A stretch of DNA of 64,000 bases from Vanilla planifolia. Taxonomy: Eukaryota > Streptophyta > Magnoliopsida > Asparagales > Orchidaceae. Shown piece by piece: positions 27,614 through 38,300 of the stretch. The position numbers and the translations under genes are program-made. Positions within the stretch are counted from its first letter, which is position 1; each line of letters begins with the position of its first letter. Location: assembly GCA_023846275.1 (NCBI GenBank), contig CM043877.1, positions 9,531,107 through 9,595,106 on the forward strand, read 5' to 3'. The notes under the pieces are model-generated. The model did not search any database and was not told the origin of the DNA. It saw only the letters and a program-made list of their open reading frames with translations.

Positions 27614-28184
27614 ACAGCATTTGAATTCTCTTGACTTGCATACAAGAAAAAAGAAGTATCCTGCTGCAAAAAGTTATCAATTCCTTCGTAGTATAAGCCC
27701 AACTTTTGTATGAAATCATTGATTCTTTATTATGATAAAGTTCTTCATCTTGTTGTAAGTTCTTTATCCAAATGTATGTATTTAATACTGAAAAACGAGC
27801 AACTTTATTAATACTTTGATATTTGTAATGACTTAAAATATTAGGAAATTTAGTTTGTATTAAAAAAAATAAAGCTTTGTAGACTTTGAAAATGATGTTA
27901 AGATATTCTATGAGTTCTCCATATTTTGATTTTGTAAGTGTCGTATTCATGAGTCATAAATTTGTGTTAACGATTCAGATTTAACTGTTTTCTAAGAAAT
28001 TATATATATAATTATAACATATCGTTTGATATTGAGTGAATAGAAAAATATCAATTTTATGATATTTATCTTAACTTACTTTCTCTCTATTCAAATTTCT
28101 ATTATTCTTCCATGTCTTATCGTCCAACAAAATGATATAAGAGTTTGAGAAAGACTTTGCAAAGATAACAAATAATGCACTTTA
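27614..28184. other. Aquaporin 3' flank
   Basis: AT-rich DNA after the aquaporin stop. AATAAA-like signals near 27850 could serve polyadenylation. A minus-strand ORF of 145 codons at 27513-27950 resembles nothing recognised and overlaps the aquaporin 3' end. No other gene was seen. Confidence 0.45.
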
Positions 28185-28720
28185 TATCTCTCACCTTACT
28201 AAAAATCATGATAATTAGAGTACATAAATTAATGCATTATTTGAGTGTCAAGATATTTAGAAAATTGTCAATAAAAGACATAAAGGGTTTCAATATGAGG
28301 TCACCTTTAAACTAAATAAAAAAGAAATATTAGAAAAGTCAAGAAATAAATATAAACAAATGCTTTTCTCATCCATCAAGGTCTATAAGAGAAAATATTC
28401 AAGAAGGTGGTTAGTGGAAATAATTCAAAGTAAGCTTGAGAGATAAAATAGTTGATAATGTGAAAAAAAAAATATCTCCAAACTTTGAGAAACAAATTTG
28501 AAGCCTTGCAAATGAAAGAATTGAAAAGTACTTTTAAGTATTTCAAAAAATTTCTAGCTATAATAAATCAACTAACAAAAATAAGAAAATAGTTAAAGAT
28601 AAGTGAGTGGTAAAAAAGATTTATGATTCCTATATCGTAAGTATTATTATGTTGTAACAACTATTAAAAGTCTTAAGATATAAACTCTAACAAAATTGAA
28701 AAATTTATTTAGACAATCAT
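28185..28720 (+). pseudogene. Copia gag (UBN2-type) relic
   Basis: Translating piecewise gives LTKNHDN*S...ALF-CQDI-KIV, then LKSLANERIEKYF-type sequence and YYVVTTIKSLKI*TLTKLKNL. These match landmarks of plant copia Gag: LTKDNYDNWSIKMKALLG, LQTLRREFE-L-M-ES and YVVTTIEESKDL. Multiple stops and frame changes show it is dead. It is opposite in strand to the copia relic at 24451-25695, so it is a different insertion. Confidence 0.78.
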
Positions 28721-29189
28721 CTTATTTCCAATTTCATCTTCTTCCTCCTCTACAACCCTTATTTTCATTCACTTTTCCAAACACCCCCAAAAGTGTCTTT
28801 GTTATGATGTATCATTTTCTGAAACTTAGATCCATTTAAAACATTTTCATTCCTTATTTATCTTTCATTATAAACAACCAAAGACCTAAATTATCACATT
28901 TTCTCTCTTTAGTCTAAAATGTTTTAAAATTCATAGTTGTCACTTCCATCCTTCCTAAATCTATTTCTCACATCATTCTAAAGCATAACCCAACCATCTC
29001 TCTTATAAAGAAGCTTAGAATCAAGCTTATCCATGTTTTTCTCTAACTTTCTCTCCCTTTTTGACCCTAAAATCCATCAAAAATACATCTTGGCTAGCTT
29101 AACTCATCCATTAGCAAGCATCACATTTCTCTTTTGATGCTCTTGACTAACATCTGCAAGATCCACCTTATTATCATTTCTGAATCTAC
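28721..29189. other. Unassigned intergenic DNA
   Basis: A pyrimidine-rich stretch (CTTCTTCCTCCTCT near 28738 and several CTCTCTTT blocks) with no recognised gene or repeat partner. It may be further decayed copia sequence, but the landmarks are lost. Confidence 0.35.
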
Positions 29190-29949
29190 TCTATTATAAC
29201 ATCCAAAAAGTTCAAGTAAATATTTTAAGTTAGTTAAGTTAATTTTTAATATATTTGTGATATTATTATAAATGGTGGTGTGAATATTTTAGTAAAAAGT
29301 CATAGTGATTAATGTATAATTTTTTTAAAATTAGAGAGATAAATATTATTAATTAATAAATCTAATTCTAGATGAAAATTATTATCACAACATGAAGTAG
29401 CAAAGTCACATGTTTTTATTTTATATTTTGGTCACGATCATATGTTTTTTATTTTGTTATAAAATATTATATCCAAATCTCTATATAAAAGGATAAAAAT
29501 AATACATAAAATAGTTTAGAACTTTGGAGTTCAAAACTCTAAAAACAAGATTCACGCAATTCAAAAAGTCTACTATCGATGACTCATGGTGAGAACACAT
29601 CACAAATAGATCATATTAAATTTTGTATTGGAGCACTTTAGTTCATCGTTAATGATAAGAGCAAAGAAGAAGGAAGTTGAAGAGTAAGCCACAAAAGAGA
29701 ATTAAGAGATTGAAAAGGCTTTAGTTGAGATGACTATATTGACTATTTCATCGTTAAGCTTGAAAACATATGTATTTTACTAACCCAACAAATGTAAGTG
29801 TTAATAAAGATGATATTAAAATCTTAATACTTTCTAATGATGGAATAAAAAATTATTAAAAATATATTTTTATTCATAAGAATTTTAAGTTAAATATTAA
29901 TCCCAAGATAATTACAGATAAAGACAAGAATGATAGCAATCTCACCATT

Positions 29950-30290
29950 TCAATGCACGAGAATTGACAATAAGAATTTAAGATAACGTTACACTTGATT
30001 TACTAATTTATGATGGCATAACTAATGTAAAAAATTAGATATTTGGTTAGAAAAAATAGGGACGACTTTCTTTCTATGATTGTTTAACAACAGACAAAGT
30101 GATATATACTCAATTAAAAATTATGAGTCATTATTAACTGGTAGATTGCTCACTTAGGAATAGTTATTAGAGTGACATGGAGCTAATTTAAGAGATAAAT
30201 TAATTAAGAATTTTATTACATGGGTTACATGAAGGTAGAGAGAGTGACATAATCCACAAAATTAATAAGGACAAATAATGTAGAAGTATA
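29950..30290 (+). pseudogene. Gypsy gag relic
   Basis: Reads LDLLIYDGITNVKN*I followed by FYDCLTTDKVIYTQLKI, then SD-E and FYYMGYMKVE. This matches the retrotransposon gag domain pattern PxYDG...W, F...KV-YA-LKL and F-P-GY-EER. The conserved tryptophans have become stops and there are frame breaks. Confidence 0.78.
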
Positions 30291-30345
30291 CCACAAAATT
30301 TTGATGACAAATCGTGAGTTTGGGAATACTTATTAAAGAAATGTA

Positions 30346-30350
30346 AACAT
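30346..30350. repeat. Target-site duplication AACAT, left
   Basis: AACAT directly precedes the 5' LTR and recurs at 32379-32383 directly after the 3' LTR. A 5-bp duplication is usual for LTR retrotransposon integration. Confidence 0.93.
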
Positions 30351-30659
30351 TGTTAGCAAACTTTAAGGATGGTTAGCACTTTTCAAGTGCTTGTTAGCAT
30401 TTTTTAAGGAGTTGTTAGAACTTTTTAAGCATAGTTAGCATATTTTAAGTATTTTGGGGATTTTTAGGGATTAGAAACAAACTTTTGAATTATGAGAAAA
30501 GATTTGAGAGATTAGATATTTTTCTTGGCTATAAATAGCTGTAATTGGTTCATGTGATTATGCAATTTTATGAATGAAAAATTCTTAGCTATTCTCTTCC
30601 TCTTCTTTAAGTCTTTCGTTGTCATTTCCAAATTTCTCCCTACTCTTTTATTTCCATCA
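30351..30659 (+). repeat. 5' LTR (309 bp)
   Basis: Begins TGTTAGCAAACTTTAAGG and ends TTATTTCCATCA. It contains CTATAAATAG at about 30530-30539, a TATA-like box that could start element transcription. The start holds a loosely repeated GTTAGCA/TTTTTAAG module. It differs from the 3' LTR at four positions. Confidence 0.96.
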
Positions 30660-30662
30660 AAG

Positions 30663-30674
30663 TGGTATCAGAGC
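30663..30674 (+). promoter_or_regulatory. Primer-binding site (initiator tRNA-Met type)
   Basis: TGGTATCAGAGC, the plant consensus complementary to the 3' end of initiator tRNA-Met, starts 3 bases after the 5' LTR. It is the site for minus-strand priming. Confidence 0.95.
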
Positions 30675-30772
30675 TAAGGAAGTAGATCGAACGCCGCAGC
30701 GTCGAAGGGAGAAGAGCAAAGTTTTTTTTATTGCTGTTTAGACATCTGCTTCAAAAGGAAGAAGCAGAAGTG

Positions 30773-30985
30773 TTAGGCCACAGCAGAAGATAGAAGGCCA
30801 CGGCAGAAGGTAGAAGAAGAGGAGGAAGGCCACGGCAGGCCACAACAGAAGGAAGAAGGCCACGGTAGAAGGTAGAAGGCCACGGTAGGCCACGACAGAA
30901 GGTAGAAGGCCACGGTAGGCCACGACAGAAGGTAGACGTAGAGGAGCCAGTCCACGGTAGGCCACGGCAGACGGAAGAATCAGAG
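30773..30985. repeat. GC-rich minisatellite in element leader (~30-bp unit)
   Basis: Variants of GGCCACGGTA followed by GGCCACGACAGAAGGTAGAA repeat several times, twice almost exactly at about 30885-30944. It is the most GC-rich patch in the interval. On the minus strand it gives spurious Pro/Trp/Leu-rich ORFs, so those are not annotated. It lies between the primer site and the ORF, where Gag leaders and packaging signals normally occur. Confidence 0.85.
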
Positions 30986-31111
30986 CTTGTTTGCGGCAGC
31001 AAGGTTTTGGATTTTTGTTTCTGTTTCGAATACTGCGCTCAAAGGAAGCAGCAGAGCAACGAAGAAGTTATTTTTCCACGTCTCTTGTGCGAAGAGGGAT
31101 AGGTTACGGAA

Positions 31112-32059
31112 GTGACTTGGCCACGGCAGTGCTCGCGTTACCGTAAAACCAAGGAAGGCAAAGCAATTCGAAAAGGCTGTGAAAAGAAACTGAGAACGGC
31201 AAAGTGTGAAAGTTTTTTTTCTGGAGAGATGAAGAGGACAGCAAGAACAGCAATTCTGGCAAGGCTGAAGGACCTTGGAGGGAGATTTTATGGTAGAGCT
31301 GCAGAGAACTACCATTACAATGCAAGAAAGATGGGTAGAACCGAGAAGGCAGGAGATGCTGTGAATCTTCTAAATTTTGCTGATCCGAGAAGTCTTGCAG
31401 AGCTGAGAGGAGCAAGAGCTGATGGAATCAAGAATATTGATTCAATTTCCTCTCTGGAGCCTGAAAGCAAGAAGCGCTTGAAGGAAGCAGAGCTTCCAAT
31501 TTATGATGTTTCCGTTTCGTTTGAAGGTTCAAAGACACTTAGTATTCTGAAGCGAAAAAGAGGTGCTGAGCCTCAAAATGGAGCAATCTTGGTTGCCAAC
31601 AACAACAGAAAAGAAGAGAATGAAGTGAACTTACATTCAAGGAAGGATGCACACAAAGGAAAGCATTCAAGGAGGGATGCACACAAAGGAAATTTCGAAA
31701 ACTATGATCGAATTGGAGTTGATCAACCAAAGGTCGAAACATGTGCTAAAGAGGAAGCTTTGAATCATGTAGATGATGACAGAATAACTCATGGCCAGCA
31801 TGCCATTGGAGATGAAACAGAAGCTGCTGCAAAAGATGAAGAACCTTGGTATTCTAATCCGACAGATGGTGGATGTGAGGCCGAAGCGGGTGTGGATTAC
31901 AAGAGGAAGTATGACATCACGGGATGCATGGATGTCAACCCCGAAGAACATGATGAAGAAGGTGACTTCGCCAAAAGGATTGGTCTCATTTACTCTTATG
32001 ATTCAACTTGTGTTACGATTTCAAAAGTTCAATTAGGGTTGAAGATAATTCAAGTTTGA
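31112..32059 (+). CDS. 315-aa ORF of non-autonomous LTR element, function unknown
   Basis: The only long ORF in the element; its TGA (32057-32059) runs into the polypurine tract, the position where copia polyproteins normally end. The product is highly charged: a Lys/Arg-rich N-terminal third, a middle segment LLNFADPRSLAELRGARADG, then acidic patches. There are tandem ~15-residue units near residues 175-193 (HSRKDAHKGK, HSRRDAHKGN) from a 30-bp duplication. No zinc knuckle, protease, integrase or reverse-transcriptase motif was seen. The LLN...LAELRG segment vaguely recalls helix-hairpin-helix tails of plant kinesin-like proteins, so a captured host fragment is possible, but this is weak. 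The true start could differ. It may be non-coding. Confidence 0.5.
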   Translation: MTWPRQCSRYRKTKEGKAIRKGCEKKLRTAKCESFFSGEMKRTARTAILARLKDLGGRFYGRAAENYHYNARKMGRTEKAGDAVNLLNFADPRSLAELRGARADGIKNIDSISSLEPESKKRLKEAELPIYDVSVSFEGSKTLSILKRKRGAEPQNGAILVANNNRKEENEVNLHSRKDAHKGKHSRRDAHKGNFENYDRIGVDQPKVETCAKEEALNHVDDDRITHGQHAIGDETEAAAKDEEPWYSNPTDGGCEAEAGVDYKRKYDITGCMDVNPEEHDEEGDFAKRIGLIYSYDSTCVTISKVQLGLKIIQV

Positions 32060-32069
32060 GGGGGAGTAA
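32057..32069 (+). promoter_or_regulatory. Polypurine tract of the LTR element
   Basis: TGAGGGGGAGTAA lies directly before the 3' LTR and overlaps the ORF stop. It is the expected plus-strand primer site, with the typical plant copia form. Confidence 0.9.
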
Positions 32070-32378
32070 TGTTAGCAAACTTTAAGGATGGTTAGTACTT
32101 TTCAAGTGCTTGTTAGCATTTTTTAAGGAGTTGTTAGAACTTTTTAAGCATGGTTAGCATATTTTAAGTATTTTGAGGATTTTTAGGGATTAGAAACAAA
32201 CTTTTGAATTATGAGAAAAGATTTGGGAGATTAGATATTTTTCTTGGCTATAAATAGCTGTAATTGGTTCATGTGATTATGCAATTTTATGAATGAAAAA
32301 TTCTTAGCTATTCTCTTCCTCTTCTTTAAGTCTTTCGTTGTCATTTCCAAATTTCTCCCTACTCTTTTATTTCCATCA
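32070..32378 (+). repeat. 3' LTR (309 bp)
   Basis: Same length and ends as the 5' LTR. Differences seen against the 5' LTR are: TAGTACTT for TAGCACTT, CATGGTTA for CATAGTTA, TTTGAGGA for TTTGGGGA and TTTGGGAG for TTTGAGAG. AACAT follows. Confidence 0.96.
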
Positions 32379-32599
32379 AACATTGTCAAAATATATTGTA
32401 GATATATGGTATCATATTGTCATTAAATGATCTCTTTTTTATTTTATTTTTAAAACATGTTGGTACTTTTCTAATGGTTATCGAAAACATGAATGTATAC
32501 AAAAGGATAAAATTAAAATTATAACATAAGAAGTTTTAGTATAAGTTTGATAATTTATGGCAAAAGACAGAGTATCCTCCAAAGTATGTTACGACAAGA

Positions 32600-33200
32600 T
32601 TACTTGCAAAACCCAAAAGTATTGTAATCATTGCAAGAAGATATGACACAAATGACAAAAATGCTAAAGAATATATCCTAAATTATTTCAAAAAATGTTT
32701 AAGAAAGACAAAATACTTGTTATAGCAAAGACTAAAAAAGTTCTTGAAAACTCTTTAAGAGTTGATGAATGCTTATCACTTATAATGAGTTTAAAGGGAA
32801 TCTCTGATGAAAGAAAGTGAAGCGAAGAACTCTTCACTATTTGATTACAAGTGAAAGAAGAGCTTATTAGCGTTATCATTAATACTAAAAGTAAAAGAAT
32901 CTCATATCAAACAAATCTTGTGTATAGATTAAATTTAGATACTACACTGCATTTAAGACCCTATTCTTTGGGATGAATTTATAAAGACTTCAAGTAAAGA
33001 GTTAAAAAATAATATAAGATTAAGCTTGTCAATAACAAAGACCATATTAACGAGATTATCTGTGAAGTGACACTGCTAAATATTTACTAAATTATATTGT
33101 AAGTCTATATTTATTGGATCAAGATGCTGTTTACTATAAATGTACACAATGGTATCCATTTACGAATGATAGAGAAAACTTCTTTTTGATATGAGAAAAA
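32600..33200 (+). pseudogene. Gypsy gag zinc-knuckle and protease relic
   Basis: Continues the gypsy element beyond the nested insertion. YCNHCKKI*HK at about 32620-32664 is a CX2CX4HX4C knuckle interrupted by TGA codons. Further on, VKEELISVIINTKSKRIS, then RLNLDTTLHLRPYSLG*IYKD and IKLVNNKDHINEIICEV, match the plant gypsy aspartic protease region. The catalytic Asp-Thr-Gly is Asn-Thr-Lys (32881-32889), so it is dead. Confidence 0.85.
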
Positions 33201-34250
33201 GAAGCATTGACAAAAAGGAATTTTTAGTGTTAACTAAATAAAGACATTAAGAAACATTCACCAAAGTATGAGTTGTTAGTAACAAAGTAAAATAAACAAT
33301 TTAATAGGGATGATATAATCTCAATCTCTTGAAAAAGTCAACCAAACTAGATCTTACAAAGAATCAATTTAAAAAAAGATTTGATGGAACTTAAATCATT
33401 AAAAAAATAATTTATAATAAAGATCTTAATTCCTGGTTCATTAAATCTAAAAATTTTTAAAAAAAATTAAGAGAGAAGAAAAATTGATGAAGATCATTGT
33501 CATAACATGAAACAAGAAAGAGCCACATTTTGAGCCACATGTAGTGGCTTGCTATAGGTGCATCAGAGTGTGTTAGTCAAAGTGTGTTAGTCAACTATCA
33601 TGCACAAAGATGTAGGAGTGAACATGGGAAGACACGATGAGCTAGATGTTGGGTTAACCACTTATTTCTTATGTAGTTTATGCACATGCGATACCTCAAT
33701 GTTATCAACATGTGCGCAGAGGGATGATCCGCATGGAGGAATAGTACTCGCGTCTGTGAACAATGTTGTGGATCAAACAAAAGAAAGCCGATAATAACCG
33801 TGTGCAAGTTGGGTCAAGTTGCTTGAAGCATGCATTTTGTAGAATTTTTAAAATTTTGTATTTTAATGAAAATCATATGTTTTTTCATTATGTAATAAAT
33901 CATTATATCTAAACTTTTATATAAAGAAATAAAAATAATATATAAAATGGTTTAGATCTCTAGAGTTTATAACTCTCAAAAATAGAACTTTAAAAATAAA
34001 AAATTTATAGTATAGAATTCTGAAATTTATAACTTTATTAGTTTAGAATCTTTTGAAGAAAAATTTAATGAGACAATTTAAAGACTTTATGACAAAATCT
34101 TTCTTCTCAATTTTTTTTTTTGCCTTAGCTCCTCGTCATTTCTTATGCTTTAACTTTTGATATTATAACTTAAAATAGATTATCTATTATCAATGGCTTA
34201 GAGCAAAAACATATCATGAATAGATCAATTATTCATGAAAGATTATAATT

Positions 34251-35242
34251 TAAAGAATTTAATGATAAAAAGTTATGTTTATGTATTTTTATAAAAGTGG
34301 TGCTTAAATAAGAAATTAATGACACTCATCCAAGGTGGATCATAGTTTGGAGGTGATGAGAGAAGCATTATAACTAAGAGATGATAATGATTGGAATGTG
34401 TCTTTGCTTCACTCACCACCTAGAGCCAAATATCACATTTTATCATTAATGGTTGAAGGGTATTTTCAATCACTCCCATGTTTATTATGGGTAATTAAAA
34501 TGAATGGACCAAAGAGTATAACTTCACTTACATGCAATATGTCACTCACACTCTTTAAAAAACTTCCATAACGTGAGCCCAAGATTGTCTATACGAATTG
34601 ACAGATGAAGGAGAACAACAAAAATCCAAAGTAGATTGCTTGATGTGGTTTTACAAACCACTCAAGATGGTTTGTTTAAACTGTAAGACGGTTAAATCAA
34701 AATACTTGAAGTGGCTAAGAATCCTCCTAAACTTATCCAATTATTGATGATTATAACCGAATTGTGTCGTCTTCGCCCAAACTAGTTTGAGTGATTTTGG
34801 GATCGCCTATGATAGTTTAAGTGAAATTTTAGATCTCTAAAACATTCAAATCGTATCGTAATAAAGTGATGCTTTTCTAAGTCCTTATGGACCACAATAC
34901 TTCCTTTCCTATAAATTACAATAAAATATATCCCTAACTATGTACTGAGAGATGACCCTTTTATAGCATCCTAGAAATGTTTTTGCTGTTACTGATGTGA
35001 CCCTTTTCTAAGTCCTTACAAGCTCTTGCAGATAGACTTCGAAATATTGCAAATATTTTGTTAACTAAAGAAAAAAAAAACCAAATATGATCTGGCGTCT
35101 TATCTTCTTCATCGAGCAATAATTATGCATGCAGAAATATTTAATAAAAAAGAAATTAGCGATAGAGCGATGACGAACGTGGCGCAAAATGAACGGCTTA
35201 TTGAGCAATGTTGGGAACTTGATAACGCAGCGAAGGTTCTCT
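34251..35242. other. Upstream region of the intact legumain gene
   Basis: Non-coding flank between the gypsy relic and the legumain promoter. It is somewhat less AT-rich than the surroundings. No gene was recognised. An ATG at 35189 is in frame with the legumain start but lies upstream of the TATA box, so it is probably not transcribed. The left-copy equivalent is off the window. Confidence 0.45.
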
Positions 35243-35249
35243 ATAAATT
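35243..35249 (+). promoter_or_regulatory. TATA box of legumain gene
   Basis: TATAAAT, 63 bp before the predicted start codon at 35306. A start site about 30 bp downstream would give a 5' leader of about 30 nt. This position supports choosing the 35306 ATG over the in-frame ATG at 35189. Confidence 0.6.
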
Positions 35250-35305
35250 GGGTCCTGAAGCACGCTCCTCTCCGCCATCAACCTGCAAGCTTGTCGACCT
35301 ATTCC

Positions 35306-38300
35306 ATGGAGCACCACCGTCTCTTTTCACTTCTCTCGCTTCTTCTCTTGCTGCTAGTTGTTGATGCTCGTTTTAATCCTCTCCTTCGGCTACCCTCCGA
35401 TGGCGAGAACCAGTCCGTAGGCACGAATTGGGCCATCCTGATCGCCGGATCAAAGGGTTATGGAAACTATCGACACCAGGTGTCAAACCGATTTATGTTT
35501 TATGAAGGAACTCCGAAACCCACCTCACCATTTAACGTCTTCTAACCCTTCACATACATGTTCTAAATTATCATATAACATAGTAAATTATCACAAACAT
35601 CTTTAGTGAACCTTTCCTCGCAAATGAGATCTGCGACATTCAAAATGAACTCTTTCTAATTTTTGTTTGATATACCAATAGGCTGATGTATGTCATGCAT
35701 ACCAAGTCCTTAAAAGTGGAGGTTTGAAAGATGAAAATATCATTGTTTTTATATACGATGATATTGCTTACAATCCTCTAAATCCCAGACAAGGAGTTAT
35801 AGTCAATCATCCACAAGGCGAAAATGTATATGATGGAGTTCCCAAGGTTTGATTTTTATAGAACCTAACATGGTCATTGTGTCATTTGGTCGTTTGATTC
35901 ATATATCTTTTTTATTCCTTCATTTATAAAAAATGTTTTATAGGATTATGTTGGAGATGATGTTCACGCTAACAACTTTATTGGTGTTCTCCTTGGAGAT
36001 AAATCTTGGGTAAGAGGTGGAAGTGGGAGAGTTGTTAATAGCGGACCTGATGATCATATTTTTATATTTTATTCAGACCATGGTGGACCAGGGGTTTTAA
36101 GTAAGACTTCTTTATTTAAGCTTTTTATTTTGTATTTGAATATTATAACTTTCATAAAGTTTACATATGTAACAAATATAATTAAATGAAATCAAATATT
36201 TGATTTAATCATTTCGTTCAATTTATAAATTTACAACTAATATAAGTTTGGGTAGATTCTATTACCAAATGCATTTTTGATCATGTTTATTATCTTTCAA
36301 GAAAATAAAATATTCATATTTAATTCCACAGACTTAATATGCCTTCATAGTTACACTAGTTTAAATTTTTTTTTATAACTCTAAATAGACACCTTTTAAT
36401 TGTATGATACTCACTTTTTATTGTTTTCTTGTCAGGCATGCCCCAAACACCTCACCTTTTTGCAGATGATTTTATAAGAGTTTTAAAACAGAAACATGAT
36501 CTTGGTTCCTACAAAAGCATGGTAAAGAAATTCTTTGGTAAATAAAATATGATATAACATTTGTTTACTATAATAATGGTCTTGTTTGCTCAAATGTTAG
36601 GTTATTTACATTGAGGCGTGTGAATCTGGAAGTATTTTTGAGGGTCTTCTTCCTGAGAATATAAACATATTTGCAACCACAGCTGCTAATTCTGTGGAGA
36701 GTAGTTGGTCAACTTATTGCCCTGGATTTTCTCCTGGTGTTCCTCTAATATATAGGACCTGCTTAGGGGACTTATATAGTGTTTCTTGGTTAGAGGACAG
36801 GTAAGTACGATTATCATCTAATCTTTCTTGATAGTTCAATCAACAATATTGCTCAAAGGCAAATTTTATAAGCCATAGCATATACCTTAAATGTTGTAAA
36901 TATTTATATATTCACATGATGTTTTCGAAGAAAAAATCATGCACCATTGGAGTGGTAAAAGAGGAGGGGATAGAGAGCCAATGAAAAATGAAATAATGTA
37001 TAACTTTAGAACCAAAGAAAAAAAACAAAAATTTATAATTTGTCAAACTAATTTATTTTGAAAGTTCTCAAAATTTGTCTCATAATCATTTCATGACATT
37101 GTTTTTTTAATAGATTTTAAAAAAATATCAACATTGAGTTGTATGGAAAACATTGGATAAATTTTCACTTTGCATGCAATAACTTCATGACTTTAATAAT
37201 GATATTATTTGTTGTAGCATGACATTTTTTTCAAAAAGTATTCATAGTCTATTTTAAGTGCAACAAAATTTTACTATGATTTAAGTAAGTTTTGGTTAAT
37301 TTTACAAATCAAATTAATTGTGGTTTTATTTTTTCCATTATTATAATTTTCACCCACCATTCACATATATCATTTTTCATAGCATCCCATTTCTCAATCT
37401 TATATTATGACCATTCCAATTTTTTGGTTTATATAAAGTCCATATCCTTTGTTGAGTTATTTACTTCTTTTTTGTAATTTTTGTTGCAATTATTGTGAAA
37501 CAATGGACACATTTTTCTTCCAATTATGAGTTATTTAAGATATAATAATATGATTATTTAGTTTATAATTAATTTCAATGGCAATTTCATATATGAAATA
37601 GTTTGCTATGTATACAGTGAAATTCACGATTTGACACAAGACACATTGAACGAGCAATATGAAAGAGTGAGTTCTATTTACTATTTATTCATTAAATATG
37701 AAACTTCCTTGGAGAAGATGTATTTAGCATAATTTTCATTTATCAGGTAAAGATTAGGACATCAGATCAAGGTACATATAGACATGGTTCTCATGTCATG
37801 CGATATGGTGACCTTTGTCTTGGTGAAGAAAAAGCATCAATATATATTGGTTCATATCTAGCCAATAAGAATTCTACCTTTATAGAGGACAAATTTTTGT
37901 CATCTAGTCTAGGCATTGTTAACCAACGTGATGCAGATCTCGTTTATTATTGGCACAAGGTTAGATTATTCCTATATTTGCATGTCTATTCTTTTAGCTT
38001 ATGTTACGTTGTTCAACATATTCTACCAAGTGAAGTGAAACTAATCCAACTTGGGCATTCCATCATTTGCAAACAGTTTCATGGCTCACCTGATGGTTCT
38101 TCTGAGAAACTCATTGCTGAGCAGGAATTGCATGAGTTTATGAGTCATCGCATGCATGTAGATAAAAGCATTAAGCACATTGGAAAGCTTCTTATTGGAT
38201 CAGAGAATGATGCAAAGGTCTTGAACGAAGCTCGTCCCAAAGGGATGCCTTTGGTTGATGATTGGGCGTGTCTCAAGTCATTGGTATGAACTTGACTTGT

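Larger units (their letters stand above)
30351..32378 (+). mobile_element. Young non-autonomous copia-type LTR retrotransposon (2028 bp)
   Basis: Structurally complete: 309-bp LTRs at 30351-30659 and 32070-32378, both TG...CA; target duplication AACAT on both sides; tRNA-iMet-type primer site at 30663-30674; polypurine tract directly before the 3' LTR. Only four substitutions were counted between the LTRs (about 1.3 percent), so the insertion is recent compared with its surroundings. The 1410-bp interior lacks recognisable protease, integrase, reverse transcriptase or RNase H and carries a GC-rich minisatellite leader and one 315-codon ORF. It must be moved in trans. The primer site and TTGAGGGGGAG tract suit a copia-type helper. 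It sits inside a decayed gypsy element. Confidence 0.96.
29190..34250 (+). mobile_element. Degraded, pol-deleted Ty3/gypsy retrotransposon hosting a nested element
   Basis: LTR-like direct repeats lie at about 29190-29555 and 33420-34010; compare ATCATATGTTTTTTATTTTG near 29440 with ATCATATGTTTTTTCATTAT near 33867 and the TATATAAAAGGATAAAAATAATA-like stretch that follows in both. Between them are relics of gag and protease but no recognisable reverse transcriptase, RNase H or integrase, so the pol 3' part was lost. The 3' repeat carries about 280 bp missing from the 5' one. The nested element at 30351-32378 separates gag from the zinc knuckle. Ends are approximate. Confidence 0.75.

Noticed and set aside
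30738-31415. Several overlapping minus-strand ORFs rich in Pro, Trp, Leu and Ser
   Set aside because: They are shadows of the GC-rich minisatellite and of the plus-strand ORF in the LTR element. Low-complexity composition, no domain.
30351-32378. Cassandra-type TRIM with 5S RNA promoter in the LTR
   Set aside because: No 5S-like A box, intermediate element or C box was seen in the LTR; it has a TATA-like CTATAAATAG instead.
35189-35305. In-frame N-terminal extension of the intact legumain gene
   Set aside because: It would lie upstream of and across the TATA box and place 39 polar residues before the Leu-rich signal peptide.
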